Position numbers and translations under genes: made by a program. DNA of 64,000 nt from Candidatus Synechococcus calcipolaris G9 (GTDB lineage Bacteria; Cyanobacteriota; Cyanobacteriia; Thermosynechococcales; Thermosynechococcaceae): NCBI RefSeq assembly GCF_029582805.1, contig NZ_JAKKUT010000002.1, positions 1,822,942-1,886,941 of the forward strand, given 5' to 3'. Below the pieces are notes generated by a model. It was not told where the DNA came from. It saw only the letters and a program-made list of their open reading frames with translations, and did no database searches. Positions 56,987 to 64,000 of this stretch are shown piece after piece (the first letter of the stretch is position 1; each line of letters opens with the position of its first letter).

Positions 56987-58012
56987 ATGGCTTGGTCTAC
57001 TCTGCTCCAACAATTACTCGATCGCCAGTCCTTAAGCCAGGCCCAGTCAGCCCATCTCATGGAAGGATGGCTCAGTTCTGAATTGCCGGAGGCCCTGTCG
57101 GGAGCTATTTTAGCGGCACTCCAGTCTAAGGGATTGACCGTAGATGAACTAACGGGGATGGCAACGGTGTTGTTAGAGCAGTCCCCTGGCCAGGGGGTGG
57201 ATTTAGGGGTTTCTGTCATTGATACCTGCGGTACGGGTGGGGACGGGGCAGGAACGTTTAATATCTCGACCGCTGTAGCCTTTGTCGTTGCCGCAGCAGG
57301 GGTCAAGGTTGCCAAGCATGGGAATCGCTCTGCCTCTAGCCAGGTGGGTTCGGCGGATGTCCTAGAAGCCTTAGGGGTCAATTTAACCGCCGATCGCGAT
57401 CGCCAATGTTCCGCCCTCACTGATGTCGGCATTACCTTTTTGTTTGCCCCAGGTTGGCATCCGGCCATGAAAGCGGTGGCGGCCCTGCGGAAAACCCTGG
57501 GCATTCGCACGGTGTTTAATTTGTTGGGGCCCCTCGTGAATCCTTTGCGGCCCACGGGTCAAGTGATTGGGGTCTATAGCGATCGCTATCTTGAGGCTTT
57601 AGCCGGGGCATTACAACGGCTGGGTTTACGGCGGGGGATTGTTCTCCATAGCCGGGAAGGGGTGGATGAAGCCACCTTGGGAGATGCCACGGATTTGGCC
57701 ATGATTCAACCCGACACGGGGGCGATCGTCCGTAAAGTATTAAATCCAAGGGAACTAGGTCTGACACCCGCACCCCTTGGGGCCCTAACGGGGGGGAATT
57801 GCCAGGAAAATCGAGACATTTTAACGGCGGTTCTCCAAGGGCGGGGTACCTATGCCCAGCAGTCCACCGTCGCCTTGAATGCGGCCCTAGGATTTTATGT
57901 GGGAGAACGGGTGGCAGATTGGCCCCAGGGTCTACAACTAGCTCAAGATATTTTACAGAGCGGGGCGGCCTGGGATAAATTACAACAACTGGTTGTCTAT
58001 AGCCAAGGCTAA
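56987..58012 (+). CDS. trpD: Anthranilate phosphoribosyltransferase
   Basis: TrpD joins anthranilate to PRPP in tryptophan synthesis. The PRPP loop [17 protein letters not shown] (about residues 79-95), [18 protein letters not shown] and NLLGPLVNP are diagnostic. At 341 residues it is full length. Its stop overlaps the convergent hypothetical gene by 4 bp. Confidence 0.96.
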   Translation: MAWSTLLQQLLDRQSLSQAQSAHLMEGWLSSELPEALSGAILAALQSKGLTVDELTGMATVLLEQSPGQGVDLGVSVIDTCGTGGDGAGTFNISTAVAFVVAAAGVKVAKHGNRSASSQVGSADVLEALGVNLTADRDRQCSALTDVGITFLFAPGWHPAMKAVAALRKTLGIRTVFNLLGPLVNPLRPTGQVIGVYSDRYLEALAGALQRLGLRRGIVLHSREGVDEATLGDATDLAMIQPDTGAIVRKVLNPRELGLTPAPLGALTGGNCQENRDILTAVLQGRGTYAQQSTVALNAALGFYVGERVADWPQGLQLAQDILQSGAAWDKLQQLVVYSQG

Positions 58013-58404
58013 GTTTCTTCTAGATCAATACCAAGCCAAGTTTCTAGGTGTTGACGTAGCTCTTGGGCAAAGTGCGATCGCTGATCAAATTTTTCAGTTT
58101 TAATCGTTTTGCGGCTCTCATCTAATGTCCAGCCGTAGTCACTACTCAGGCGTAATTTGTTATTCCAGTCGGCAATGGAAATAACCAGTTGATCGGAGGG
58201 ATGGTTGTCGTAATTCTCTACCTTAAAAACATAATTAAAGTTATTTTGGGGGCCGGCGGAGACGGTAGAGGGTTCACCACAGCGGGCTGCCAATTGCGAT
58301 CGCACCCGTTCCACCAAGGCCGGATCTCGAAATTCCTCTAGGGTTCGCAAAGAGAGGGTGAGGGCAAAGTAAAATTCCTCGATGGGTACAAACGTTAGCT
58401 GCAT
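58009..58404 (-). CDS. Conserved protein of unknown function
   Basis: The 131-residue soluble protein opens with [20 protein letters not shown], followed by a mixed alpha/beta domain with [20 protein letters not shown]. No signal or membrane segment is seen and no family is recognised. It overlaps trpD by 4 bp, tail to tail, and is divergent from rpmI. Confidence 0.7.
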   Translation of the reverse strand: MQLTFVPIEEFYFALTLSLRTLEEFRDPALVERVRSQLAARCGEPSTVSAGPQNNFNYVFKVENYDNHPSDQLVISIADWNNKLRLSSDYGWTLDESRKTIKTEKFDQRSHFAQELRQHLETWLGIDLEET

Positions 58405-58496
58405 AGGAGTTAGCTGTATAGAAGGATGGGTTTGATCTTGCCAAGAGTCCCTTCCGAATAGTACACTAGAAAGCTGTGTCGAAATAGGGCAACATT

Positions 58497-58694
58497 ATGC
58501 CGAAGCTAAAGACTCGTCGGGCCGCTGCCAAGCGTTTTCGGACAACCGGGAGCGGTAAGTTTATTCGTCGTAAAGCCAATAAAAATCATTTACTGGAACA
58601 CAAGGGTAGCGATCGCAAAAATCGTCTGTCCCACAAAGAGGTGGTGGATGATCGGGATGAGGAAAACGTCTCCCTGATGTTGCCCTACCTCTAG
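58497..58694 (+). CDS. rpmI: 50S ribosomal protein L35
   Basis: This is a 65-residue basic ribosomal protein with [20 protein letters not shown], the L35 signature, and [12 protein letters not shown]. It lies 74 bp before rplT. The usual partner infC is not present upstream. Confidence 0.97.
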   Translation: MPKLKTRRAAAKRFRTTGSGKFIRRKANKNHLLEHKGSDRKNRLSHKEVVDDRDEENVSLMLPYL

Positions 58695-58768
58695 GAATGG
58701 ATTTGCCCATATCCGCACTAAAATTTATTTTTCCAACTCACCGTTCACAATTTTAAGGACACGTACCA

Positions 58769-59119
58769 ATGGCCAGGGTAAAACGGGGTAATGTTGCCCG
58801 CAAACGGCGTAAAAAAATTCTCAAACTTGCTAAGGGATACCGAGCAGGGCACTCCAAACTATTCCGAGCCGCGAACCAAGTGGTCATGAAGGCTCTCTGC
58901 AATGCCTACCGCGATCGCCGTCGTCGCAAGCGGGATTTTCGTCGCCTCTGGATTGCCCGGATTAATGCAGCCGCCCGCCAGCAGGGATTGAGCTATAGCC
59001 AACTGATCGGCAAGCTGAAGAAAGCTGATATTCAACTGAACCGGAAAATGTTAGCCCAGCTAGCTATTCTAGACAACGATGCCTTTGTGGCCGTGATTAA
59101 ACTTGCCCAAGCTGCCTAG
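58769..59119 (+). CDS. rplT: 50S ribosomal protein L20
   Basis: L20 is an early assembly protein of the 50S subunit. The basic N-terminus [20 protein letters not shown] and the later [20 protein letters not shown] are diagnostic. At 116 residues it is normal. It is cotranscribed with rpmI; the 74-bp gap could hold the L20 autoregulatory leader, which I cannot confirm by eye. Confidence 0.97.
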   Translation: MARVKRGNVARKRRKKILKLAKGYRAGHSKLFRAANQVVMKALCNAYRDRRRRKRDFRRLWIARINAAARQQGLSYSQLIGKLKKADIQLNRKMLAQLAILDNDAFVAVIKLAQAA

Positions 59120-59129
59120 GATATTTGGG

Positions 59130-60179
59130 CTATCCCTTATTACTGCTGCCCTGGCCCGTGGGGGTAGGTTCCGTAGGTGTTATGGACAACAACTCCTTGA
59201 GAGGTTTCTCCGCATCGGTGAGGATCGTCTTGAGGGGTTGGAACTCTTTACCGAGGGTATAGGTGGCAAACTGGGTGAGCACTTCCCGGGAGAAAACATC
59301 GGCAGCACGGGATCGGTACCGATTGGGGTTAGTGATCAGGGAAAGGGTGCGCTTGACGACCACATTGTCAATTTTGACCCGGCGCATACTCCCCAATTGC
59401 AGTTCCTTTTCAATGGCAGAAATAGAGACAAAGGCTGAACCGAGACCTGCCTGTACCGCATTTTTAATGGCTTCAATGGAGTTGAGTTCCATTTCAACTT
59501 TGAGGCGACGGGGATCAATATTGGCCCGTTGGAGAACCTGATCAATCACCTTCCGGATTGTGGATTGGGCATCTAGGGTAATAAAGTTTAGCTTGTATAA
59601 ATCATCTTTTGAGAGGGTTTCACGTTCCGCAAAGGCATGGGAGGTGGGCAAAACCAAGGCCAGTTCATCTTCGGCGTAGGGGGTAATCGTAATTTGATCC
59701 ACCAGTTCCGAGGGGACTTCCCCACCAATAATTGCCAGGTCAATTTGGCCATTGACTAAACTCCAGCAGGTGCGGCGGGTGGAATGGACATGGAGTTGGA
59801 CAGCTACTTCCGGATATTTACTGCGAAATAAACCAATCATTCGCGGCATGAGGTAGGTTCCCGTCGTTTGACTGGCACCAATGATCAGTGTTCCCCCTTG
59901 CAGTTTTTGGAGATCCTCAATGGCTCGACAGGCCTCCTGACACAGGGAGAGGATCTGATCACCGTAGGTTAATAGGAGTTGCCCCGCTTCCGTTAGCTGG
60001 GCCCGTCGTCCCCCACGGTCAAAGAGAGGGACATCTAATTGACGCTCTAGGTTTTGGACCTGAAGACTGACGGCCGGCTGGGAGACATAGAGACTATCTG
60101 CGGCCCGCTTAAAGCTACCTTCAAGGGCGATCGCCTTAAGGATACGGAGTTGATCCAGGGAAAAAGGAAGGTCTGACAT
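59130..60179 (-). CDS. rbcR: LysR-family regulator of the RbcR type
   Basis: The N-terminal winged helix ([38 protein letters not shown]) is followed by a LysR effector domain with [20 protein letters not shown]. The sequence looks like the RbcR/Ycf30 subgroup that controls Rubisco and carbon metabolism genes; CmpR, NtcB and NdhR are related alternatives. From ATG 60179 it has 349 residues, slightly longer than usual, with a Pro/Thr-rich tail. Confidence 0.9.
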   Translation of the reverse strand: MSDLPFSLDQLRILKAIALEGSFKRAADSLYVSQPAVSLQVQNLERQLDVPLFDRGGRRAQLTEAGQLLLTYGDQILSLCQEACRAIEDLQKLQGGTLIIGASQTTGTYLMPRMIGLFRSKYPEVAVQLHVHSTRRTCWSLVNGQIDLAIIGGEVPSELVDQITITPYAEDELALVLPTSHAFAERETLSKDDLYKLNFITLDAQSTIRKVIDQVLQRANIDPRRLKVEMELNSIEAIKNAVQAGLGSAFVSISAIEKELQLGSMRRVKIDNVVVKRTLSLITNPNRYRSRAADVFSREVLTQFATYTLGKEFQPLKTILTDAEKPLKELLSITPTEPTPTGQGSSNKG

Positions 60180-60235
60180 AGGCACACGGGCCTCAGAGAG
60201 GATGCTTTGAACTTATCAGGATTTGCGACTCGTTA

Positions 60236-61813
60236 TTAAGTTTTAATTAAAAGATTTAGAGTTGTTAACTTAAGGGCGACGTTTAACAGGTATTGACTGA
60301 CGGAATTCAGCAAGCTGTTTTGGTAGTAGGTATCTGCTACTTTCTTGATCACCTCGGTTCGGGTAGGGTAGGGGTAAATGACCTGGGTAAGGGATTTTAG
60401 ACCCTTTTGATGAACCATGGTCTGGGTGACTTGACTAATCATTTCTCCTGCTTGGTATCCGACAATGACTGCCCCAAGAATGCGATCGCCCCTAGGATCA
60501 TAAATCACCCGAATCATGCCCTCCGCCTCCCCGGCAGCGATCGCCCGATCGACCTCTGAAAAGGGAATTTCAATTACCGCCGGCCGTAGTCCCTGGGTTT
60601 GGGCTTTCTCCAGGGTGAGGCCAACCCTGGCAAGTTCTGGCTGGGTATAGGTCACTTGGGGAATAATCAGACGGCTCAACTGACTGCGCCCTAGGCCAAA
60701 GGGAGAGAACAGGGCATTTTTAATAACAATGCGGGCGGCGGCATCGGCACTATGGGTAAATTTGTGATCTAGACAGACATCTCCAGCGGCATAAATATGG
60801 GCCTGGCGAGTTTGCAAATAATCATTCACCTCTAGGTGTCCTTGCTCCGTTAGCTCAATCCCGGCCGCAGCGAGATTTAAGCTCCCCACATTGGGCGATC
60901 GCCCCACCGCCACTAAAATTTGATCCACCTCCAGGGAATGAACCTGATCCCCCTGACGATAATGAATGGACTTCCCCGTTGGAGTGAGTGCCACCGATTC
61001 TAGCTGTGCGCCTAACGCAAGGTTTACCCCCTCATTCTGGAGACGATGTTGGAGAATGGCGGCCACATCGGGGTCTTCCCGACTCAATAAATGGGCCCCC
61101 CGCTGGAAAATCGTGACCTGGGAGCCAAATTGCTGAAATGCCTGGCCTAACTCACAGCCAATGGGGCCACCACCGATAATCCCTAAGCGGGGAGGCAACG
61201 TGGTAAGGGAAAAAATCGTTTCATTGGTGAGGTAGCCCACTTCCCCTAAGCCTGGGATAGCTGGGACAGTTGGTTTTGCTCCCGTGGCAATCACTGCCCG
61301 TCGAAATTTTAGGGCCGTGCCGTCCACCTCAAGGGTAGTTGAATTCGTAAATTGGGCGACTCCAAAAAAGACATCGATACCCAATTCTTGACAGCGATGG
61401 ACGGAATCATGGTGACTGATCTGCGATCGCACCCGCCGCATCCGGGCCATAATGGCGGCAAAATCAATTGATTTAAGGTCTACCTCAATACCAAACTCTT
61501 GGGCGTTCCTAACCAACGCGACGCGGCGAGCAGCCTCAATCAGGCACTTGGAGGGAACACAGCCCCAATTGAGACAATCTCCCCCCAATAACTGTTTTTC
61601 AATTAGGGCAATTTTTAAGCCCAGTTTTAATCCTGCTGTCCCCAGGGCCGTCACTAACCCCGCCGTTCCCGCACCAATCACCACCAAGTCATAGGGATTC
61701 CTAGGGGTGGGATTCAGCCAATTCGGGGGATGAACCTGCTCCAAAAGGGCCTGATTAAAGGCATCTAGGGGGGCAACAACGGGCGAAGGAGATGACACGT
61801 CATTTTCTTTCAT
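60236..61813 (-). CDS. FAD-dependent disulfide oxidoreductase (mercuric-reductase-like)
   Basis: This 525-residue flavoprotein has the FAD fold VIGAGTAGLV (about residues 45-54), the redox pair GGDCLNWGCVPSK (about 77-89), NAD(P)H-binding GGGPIGCELGQ and AAGDVCLD. The catalytic HPT of true glutathione reductases is replaced by YPYPT. The N-terminal extension lacks a MerA HMA domain. It starts 18 bp after arsM and ends the arsenosugar-type operon, so a role in arsenic or thiol metabolism is plausible. Confidence 0.87.
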   Translation of the reverse strand: MKENDVSSPSPVVAPLDAFNQALLEQVHPPNWLNPTPRNPYDLVVIGAGTAGLVTALGTAGLKLGLKIALIEKQLLGGDCLNWGCVPSKCLIEAARRVALVRNAQEFGIEVDLKSIDFAAIMARMRRVRSQISHHDSVHRCQELGIDVFFGVAQFTNSTTLEVDGTALKFRRAVIATGAKPTVPAIPGLGEVGYLTNETIFSLTTLPPRLGIIGGGPIGCELGQAFQQFGSQVTIFQRGAHLLSREDPDVAAILQHRLQNEGVNLALGAQLESVALTPTGKSIHYRQGDQVHSLEVDQILVAVGRSPNVGSLNLAAAGIELTEQGHLEVNDYLQTRQAHIYAAGDVCLDHKFTHSADAAARIVIKNALFSPFGLGRSQLSRLIIPQVTYTQPELARVGLTLEKAQTQGLRPAVIEIPFSEVDRAIAAGEAEGMIRVIYDPRGDRILGAVIVGYQAGEMISQVTQTMVHQKGLKSLTQVIYPYPTRTEVIKKVADTYYQNSLLNSVSQYLLNVALKLTTLNLLIKT

Positions 61814-61831
61814 TGGTGAACCTAGTCAACC

Positions 61832-62665
61832 CTAGCAGCACCCTTTTCCGGCGGCAGGAGATTCCTGGGTTGATTCCAGGGGAATAATCAAGACCCCCGT
61901 TGCCGGGCAAGGTACTTTAAGGGCAATGGAATCCAAGCTCTCCAATAGCAGATCCGCATCCAGGTGATAGGTCTGGCGATCGAGGGTGCGGTAGGGTCGT
62001 CGGCTGCGAATTTCAATGCGACCAAACCCCACTGCCTGGATCTGTTCTAAATACTCTTCGTAGGTTAATGCCCCAGAGAGGCACATGGCCCGCAGGCGTT
62101 CATCCTGGCGTAGATGGTCTGGAATGGGAGACGTGGCAATGGGGTCACTCATGAGCAGCCGGCCCTGGGGTTTCAATACCCGATAGGCTTCCTTGAGGGC
62201 GCGGTGTAGATCATCTGGCTGAAAAATATTAAACAGACAGTTCTGGGCCACCACATCGACGGATTCATCATCCATGGGCAGGGCAAAGGCATCCCCTTCC
62301 CGTACCTGGACAAATTCAGGCTGAAACCAGGAATTCATGGTTGCGGCTTCCTCTAAATTGCGAAGGGCGGCTTGGCGCATCTCTGCCACCGGATCCACCG
62401 CAATCACGGCCCCCGATCGCCGGCAGAAGTAGGCAAATTGGAGGGCTTCTAGACCACCTCCTACCCCCACATACAAGACCGTGGGTGCATCCTCCAGTTC
62501 CGATGCCTGTACCGTTGTGCCACAGCCGTAGTTCATGGCATTCATGACCGGGGGAATAATTAAATCCGGTAGCTGGAGGGATTCGTCTTGGACACAGCAT
62601 AGGCCCACCTCCGGTTCCTGGGCAACGGTGGCATAGAAGTCGGCGGCGGTTTTCAGATAGCTCAT
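61832..62665 (-). CDS. arsM: ArsM-type SAM methyltransferase (arsenosugar branch)
   Basis: The SAM-binding fold has LYVGVGGGLEALQFAYFCRR and AVDPVAEM, with ALKEAYRVLKPQGRLLMSDP later. Cysteines GLCCVQDE near the N-terminus and NYGCGT, plus GKGCC at the C-terminus, could hold arsenite. The order arsS, glycosyltransferase, methyltransferase fits arsenosugar synthesis. The assignment depends on this context; methyltransferase specificity is otherwise hard to tell. Confidence 0.85.
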   Translation of the reverse strand: MSYLKTAADFYATVAQEPEVGLCCVQDESLQLPDLIIPPVMNAMNYGCGTTVQASELEDAPTVLYVGVGGGLEALQFAYFCRRSGAVIAVDPVAEMRQAALRNLEEAATMNSWFQPEFVQVREGDAFALPMDDESVDVVAQNCLFNIFQPDDLHRALKEAYRVLKPQGRLLMSDPIATSPIPDHLRQDERLRAMCLSGALTYEEYLEQIQAVGFGRIEIRSRRPYRTLDRQTYHLDADLLLESLDSIALKVPCPATGVLIIPLESTQESPAAGKGCC

Positions 62666-62734
62666 GGTGACTCAGAAAAGAACAAAATGAACAATAGGAG
62701 CTTGCGGCGATCGCTCGGTTTGATCCTAGCGAAT

Positions 62735-63469
62735 TTATCGCACATCGTCGTAAAAACGCTTCAAGTAGGTTGGAGAGACCCCCATTCCCCACAGCACACC
62801 AATGTACAAATAAATGCCCGTTGCTTTGATACTGCCCCAGTGGGCAACCCGGCGATCGCAGGACTGAACCACTCGATTAACTTGGCGAATGGCTCCATAG
62901 TCACTCAACTTGAGGCAGAGATCCGCCTCTTCCATAATCGGTAAACTGGCATCAAACCCACCACAGGCCTGAAACTGCTGCCGCCGACAGAAGATCACTT
63001 GATCGCCAAAGAGGAGCCGCAGGCCCTGCCACCAAAATCGACGGGGACGGAATAAACAGGGGGCATAGTAGGTTTTGAGGTAGTTGTGCAGGGAAATACT
63101 CCAGCGGGTGCGATCTCCCCCAGTCATCAGGGAAATAAAACCAGCCCCAGCGATCGCCGGGTTCCCTAAGGTCTTTTCCATCACAGCGATCGCATCATCG
63201 GGAATAAGGGTATCACCATGGAGAAAACAGAGAATATCCCCTTGGGCTTGGCGGGCCCCCGCATTCATTTGGTAGGATCGCCCTGCTTGGCCAGCATGAA
63301 TCATTTGAACGGGATAGGTTTGGGCAATGGTCAGGGTTTCATCGGTGCTGCCCCCATCCACCACAATGATTTCCAAGGGTGGGGGCGTGAGAATACTTAA
63401 ATTTCGCAGGGTACGTCCTAGGGTTTTTCCTTCATTGAGAACCGGGATAATAATTGAAATCGTTGCCAT
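62735..63469 (-). CDS. Glycosyltransferase family 2, TIGR04283 type
   Basis: The N-terminus has a GT-A fold: SIIIPVLNEGKTLGRTLRNL, VVDGGSTDETL and FLHGDTLIPDDA. Arsenosugar-associated GT2 proteins have this form. It lies 52 bp after arsS with a GGAGGGA ribosome-binding site, and 69 bp before arsM. It would attach a sugar in arsenosugar synthesis; this is context-based. Confidence 0.87.
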   Translation of the reverse strand: MATISIIIPVLNEGKTLGRTLRNLSILTPPPLEIIVVDGGSTDETLTIAQTYPVQMIHAGQAGRSYQMNAGARQAQGDILCFLHGDTLIPDDAIAVMEKTLGNPAIAGAGFISLMTGGDRTRWSISLHNYLKTYYAPCLFRPRRFWWQGLRLLFGDQVIFCRRQQFQACGGFDASLPIMEEADLCLKLSDYGAIRQVNRVVQSCDRRVAHWGSIKATGIYLYIGVLWGMGVSPTYLKRFYDDVR

Positions 63470-63521
63470 GGGTTCGTCCTAATTCCCTCCATGCTCCCCT
63501 GGACTATACTGCAACTGACTA

Positions 63522-64000
63522 CTAGCCTGGGGCAATGGCCCCACCACAGGAACTCCCCGCCCCAGCCGTACAACCAAAACAATGGCGATCGCTAATAATT
63601 TGCCGCCGCTCTAAAATTTTCAGATCAATGTTTTTAATATGTAGGGGAATACCAGACCCATCAAGAATCGCCAAATCCAGCATTTGATTAAAGTCACAAT
63701 CAAACAGCCGCCCATCCCAGGAAACCGATAGGGTATGGCGACACATCAGGCCACCAATGGTTTCAGGGTTGAAAGCATTGACTAATAATTCCATATAGTT
63801 CTGGAGTTTTCCCTGGTGATGCAAACCCATCAGATACCGGGAAATGGGCATATTATTCAATGTAATCAGGCGATCAAATTGAATACCATAGTTCGCTTGT
63901 AATTCTTGTCGCCATGCTTTTTCAATGCAAGGATTATAGCGGGCTAATTGATCATCCACTGGATTAGAAACTAAGACCAGTTGCCGCTGGGGATCCCCTT
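63522..64000 (-). CDS. arsS: Arsenosugar radical SAM protein ArsS, C-terminal part, cut by window edge
   Basis: Only the C-terminal region is inside the window; the frame stays open to 64000. It shows the ArsS/DUF3641 tail: LITLNNMPISRYLMGL, CRHTLSVSWDGRLFDCDFNQ and the terminal CFGCTAGAGSSCGG cysteine motif. ArsS is proposed to transfer the adenosyl group to arsenic. It heads the cluster with the glycosyltransferase and arsM. Confidence 0.88.
   Translation of the reverse strand, partial: GDPQRQLVLVSNPVDDQLARYNPCIEKAWRQELQANYGIQFDRLITLNNMPISRYLMGLHHQGKLQNYMELLVNAFNPETIGGLMCRHTLSVSWDGRLFDCDFNQMLDLAILDGSGIPLHIKNIDLKILERRQIISDRHCFGCTAGAGSSCGGAIAPG

Noticed and set aside
56971..57555. A 194-codon minus-strand frame opposite trpD
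   Set aside because: Its composition is that of an antisense frame of a GC-rich gene; trpD is clearly the real gene.
1..64000. CRISPR arrays, tRNA and rRNA genes
   Set aside because: No regularly spaced direct repeats, no tRNA T-arm patterns with acceptor pairing and no rRNA sequence were found by eye in intergenic regions; a short tRNA could still be missed.

Overview
The window comes from a cyanobacterium. It carries a complete psbE-psbF-psbL-psbJ operon preceded by rubA and ycf48, an RbcR-type LysR regulator, several small families found mainly in cyanobacteria (DUF3153, DUF2808, DUF3326, CPP1-like), and very frequent HIP1 octamers (GCGATCGC) inside genes. From memory, the PsbE and PsbF sequences resemble those of Thermosynechococcus, so a member of or near the Thermosynechococcaceae is likely; this is inference, not a database result. 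Most genes are chromosomal housekeeping genes with mixed orientation and tight packing. I see no tRNA, rRNA, CRISPR array or intact insertion sequence.

Layout. 1-5.6 kb: the 5' part of an acyl-CoA synthetase gene (cut by the window edge), a DegT-family aminotransferase, a small membrane protein and a sugar-ABC permease, facing the photosystem II assembly operon rubA-ycf48-psbEFLJ. 5.7-11.6 kb: valS, then a cobW-type GTPase gene under a clear cobalamin riboswitch, a 99-bp MITE-like element, a PemK/MazF toxin-antitoxin pair with a second, truncated piece of cobalamin riboswitch in front of it, and cysA. 11.9-22.8 kb: a kinase-TIR-AAA fusion with a TPR partner, ilvD, a B12-binding radical SAM protein, an EcsC-like protein and clpB. 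22.8-26.8 kb: an AT-rich accessory island without HIP1 sites. It holds a HEPN-like gene translationally coupled to a large two-P-loop ATPase with the KGGVGR variant Walker motif, then a second copy of the 99-bp element and an orphan XRE antitoxin. This is the best candidate for a little-described system here, probably a defence or stress-response module.

26.8-44.9 kb: purine permease, glutathione reductase, a DUF3153 lipoprotein, an AI-2E exporter, an MCE/ABC lipid-transport pair with a HEAT-repeat gene upstream, purU, ffh, an unknown protein with weak nuclease-like features divergent from dnaK, then a MORN-folC operon, a vapBC pair sitting next to a broken duplicate of a neighbouring membrane-protein gene, and a CPP1-like gene. 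45-64 kb: a large P-loop protein resembling recombination helicases, DUF2808, a Phd-PIN toxin-antitoxin pair, plsC-DUF3326, a PEP-utilising protein overlapping DUF3326 by 92 bp, a trx-argB-rel-PEP gene string, trpD, rpmI-rplT, rbcR, and an arsenosugar-type cluster (arsS, glycosyltransferase, arsM, FAD-disulfide oxidoreductase) that runs off the right edge.

Three themes connect the genes. B12 and metals: a riboswitch-controlled cobW and a B12-binding radical SAM enzyme. Stress: clpB, dnaK, Rel, glutathione reductase, thioredoxin and arsenic handling. Conflict or addiction modules: three complete type II toxin-antitoxin pairs, one orphan antitoxin, the HEPN/ATPase island and the TIR-kinase fusion.
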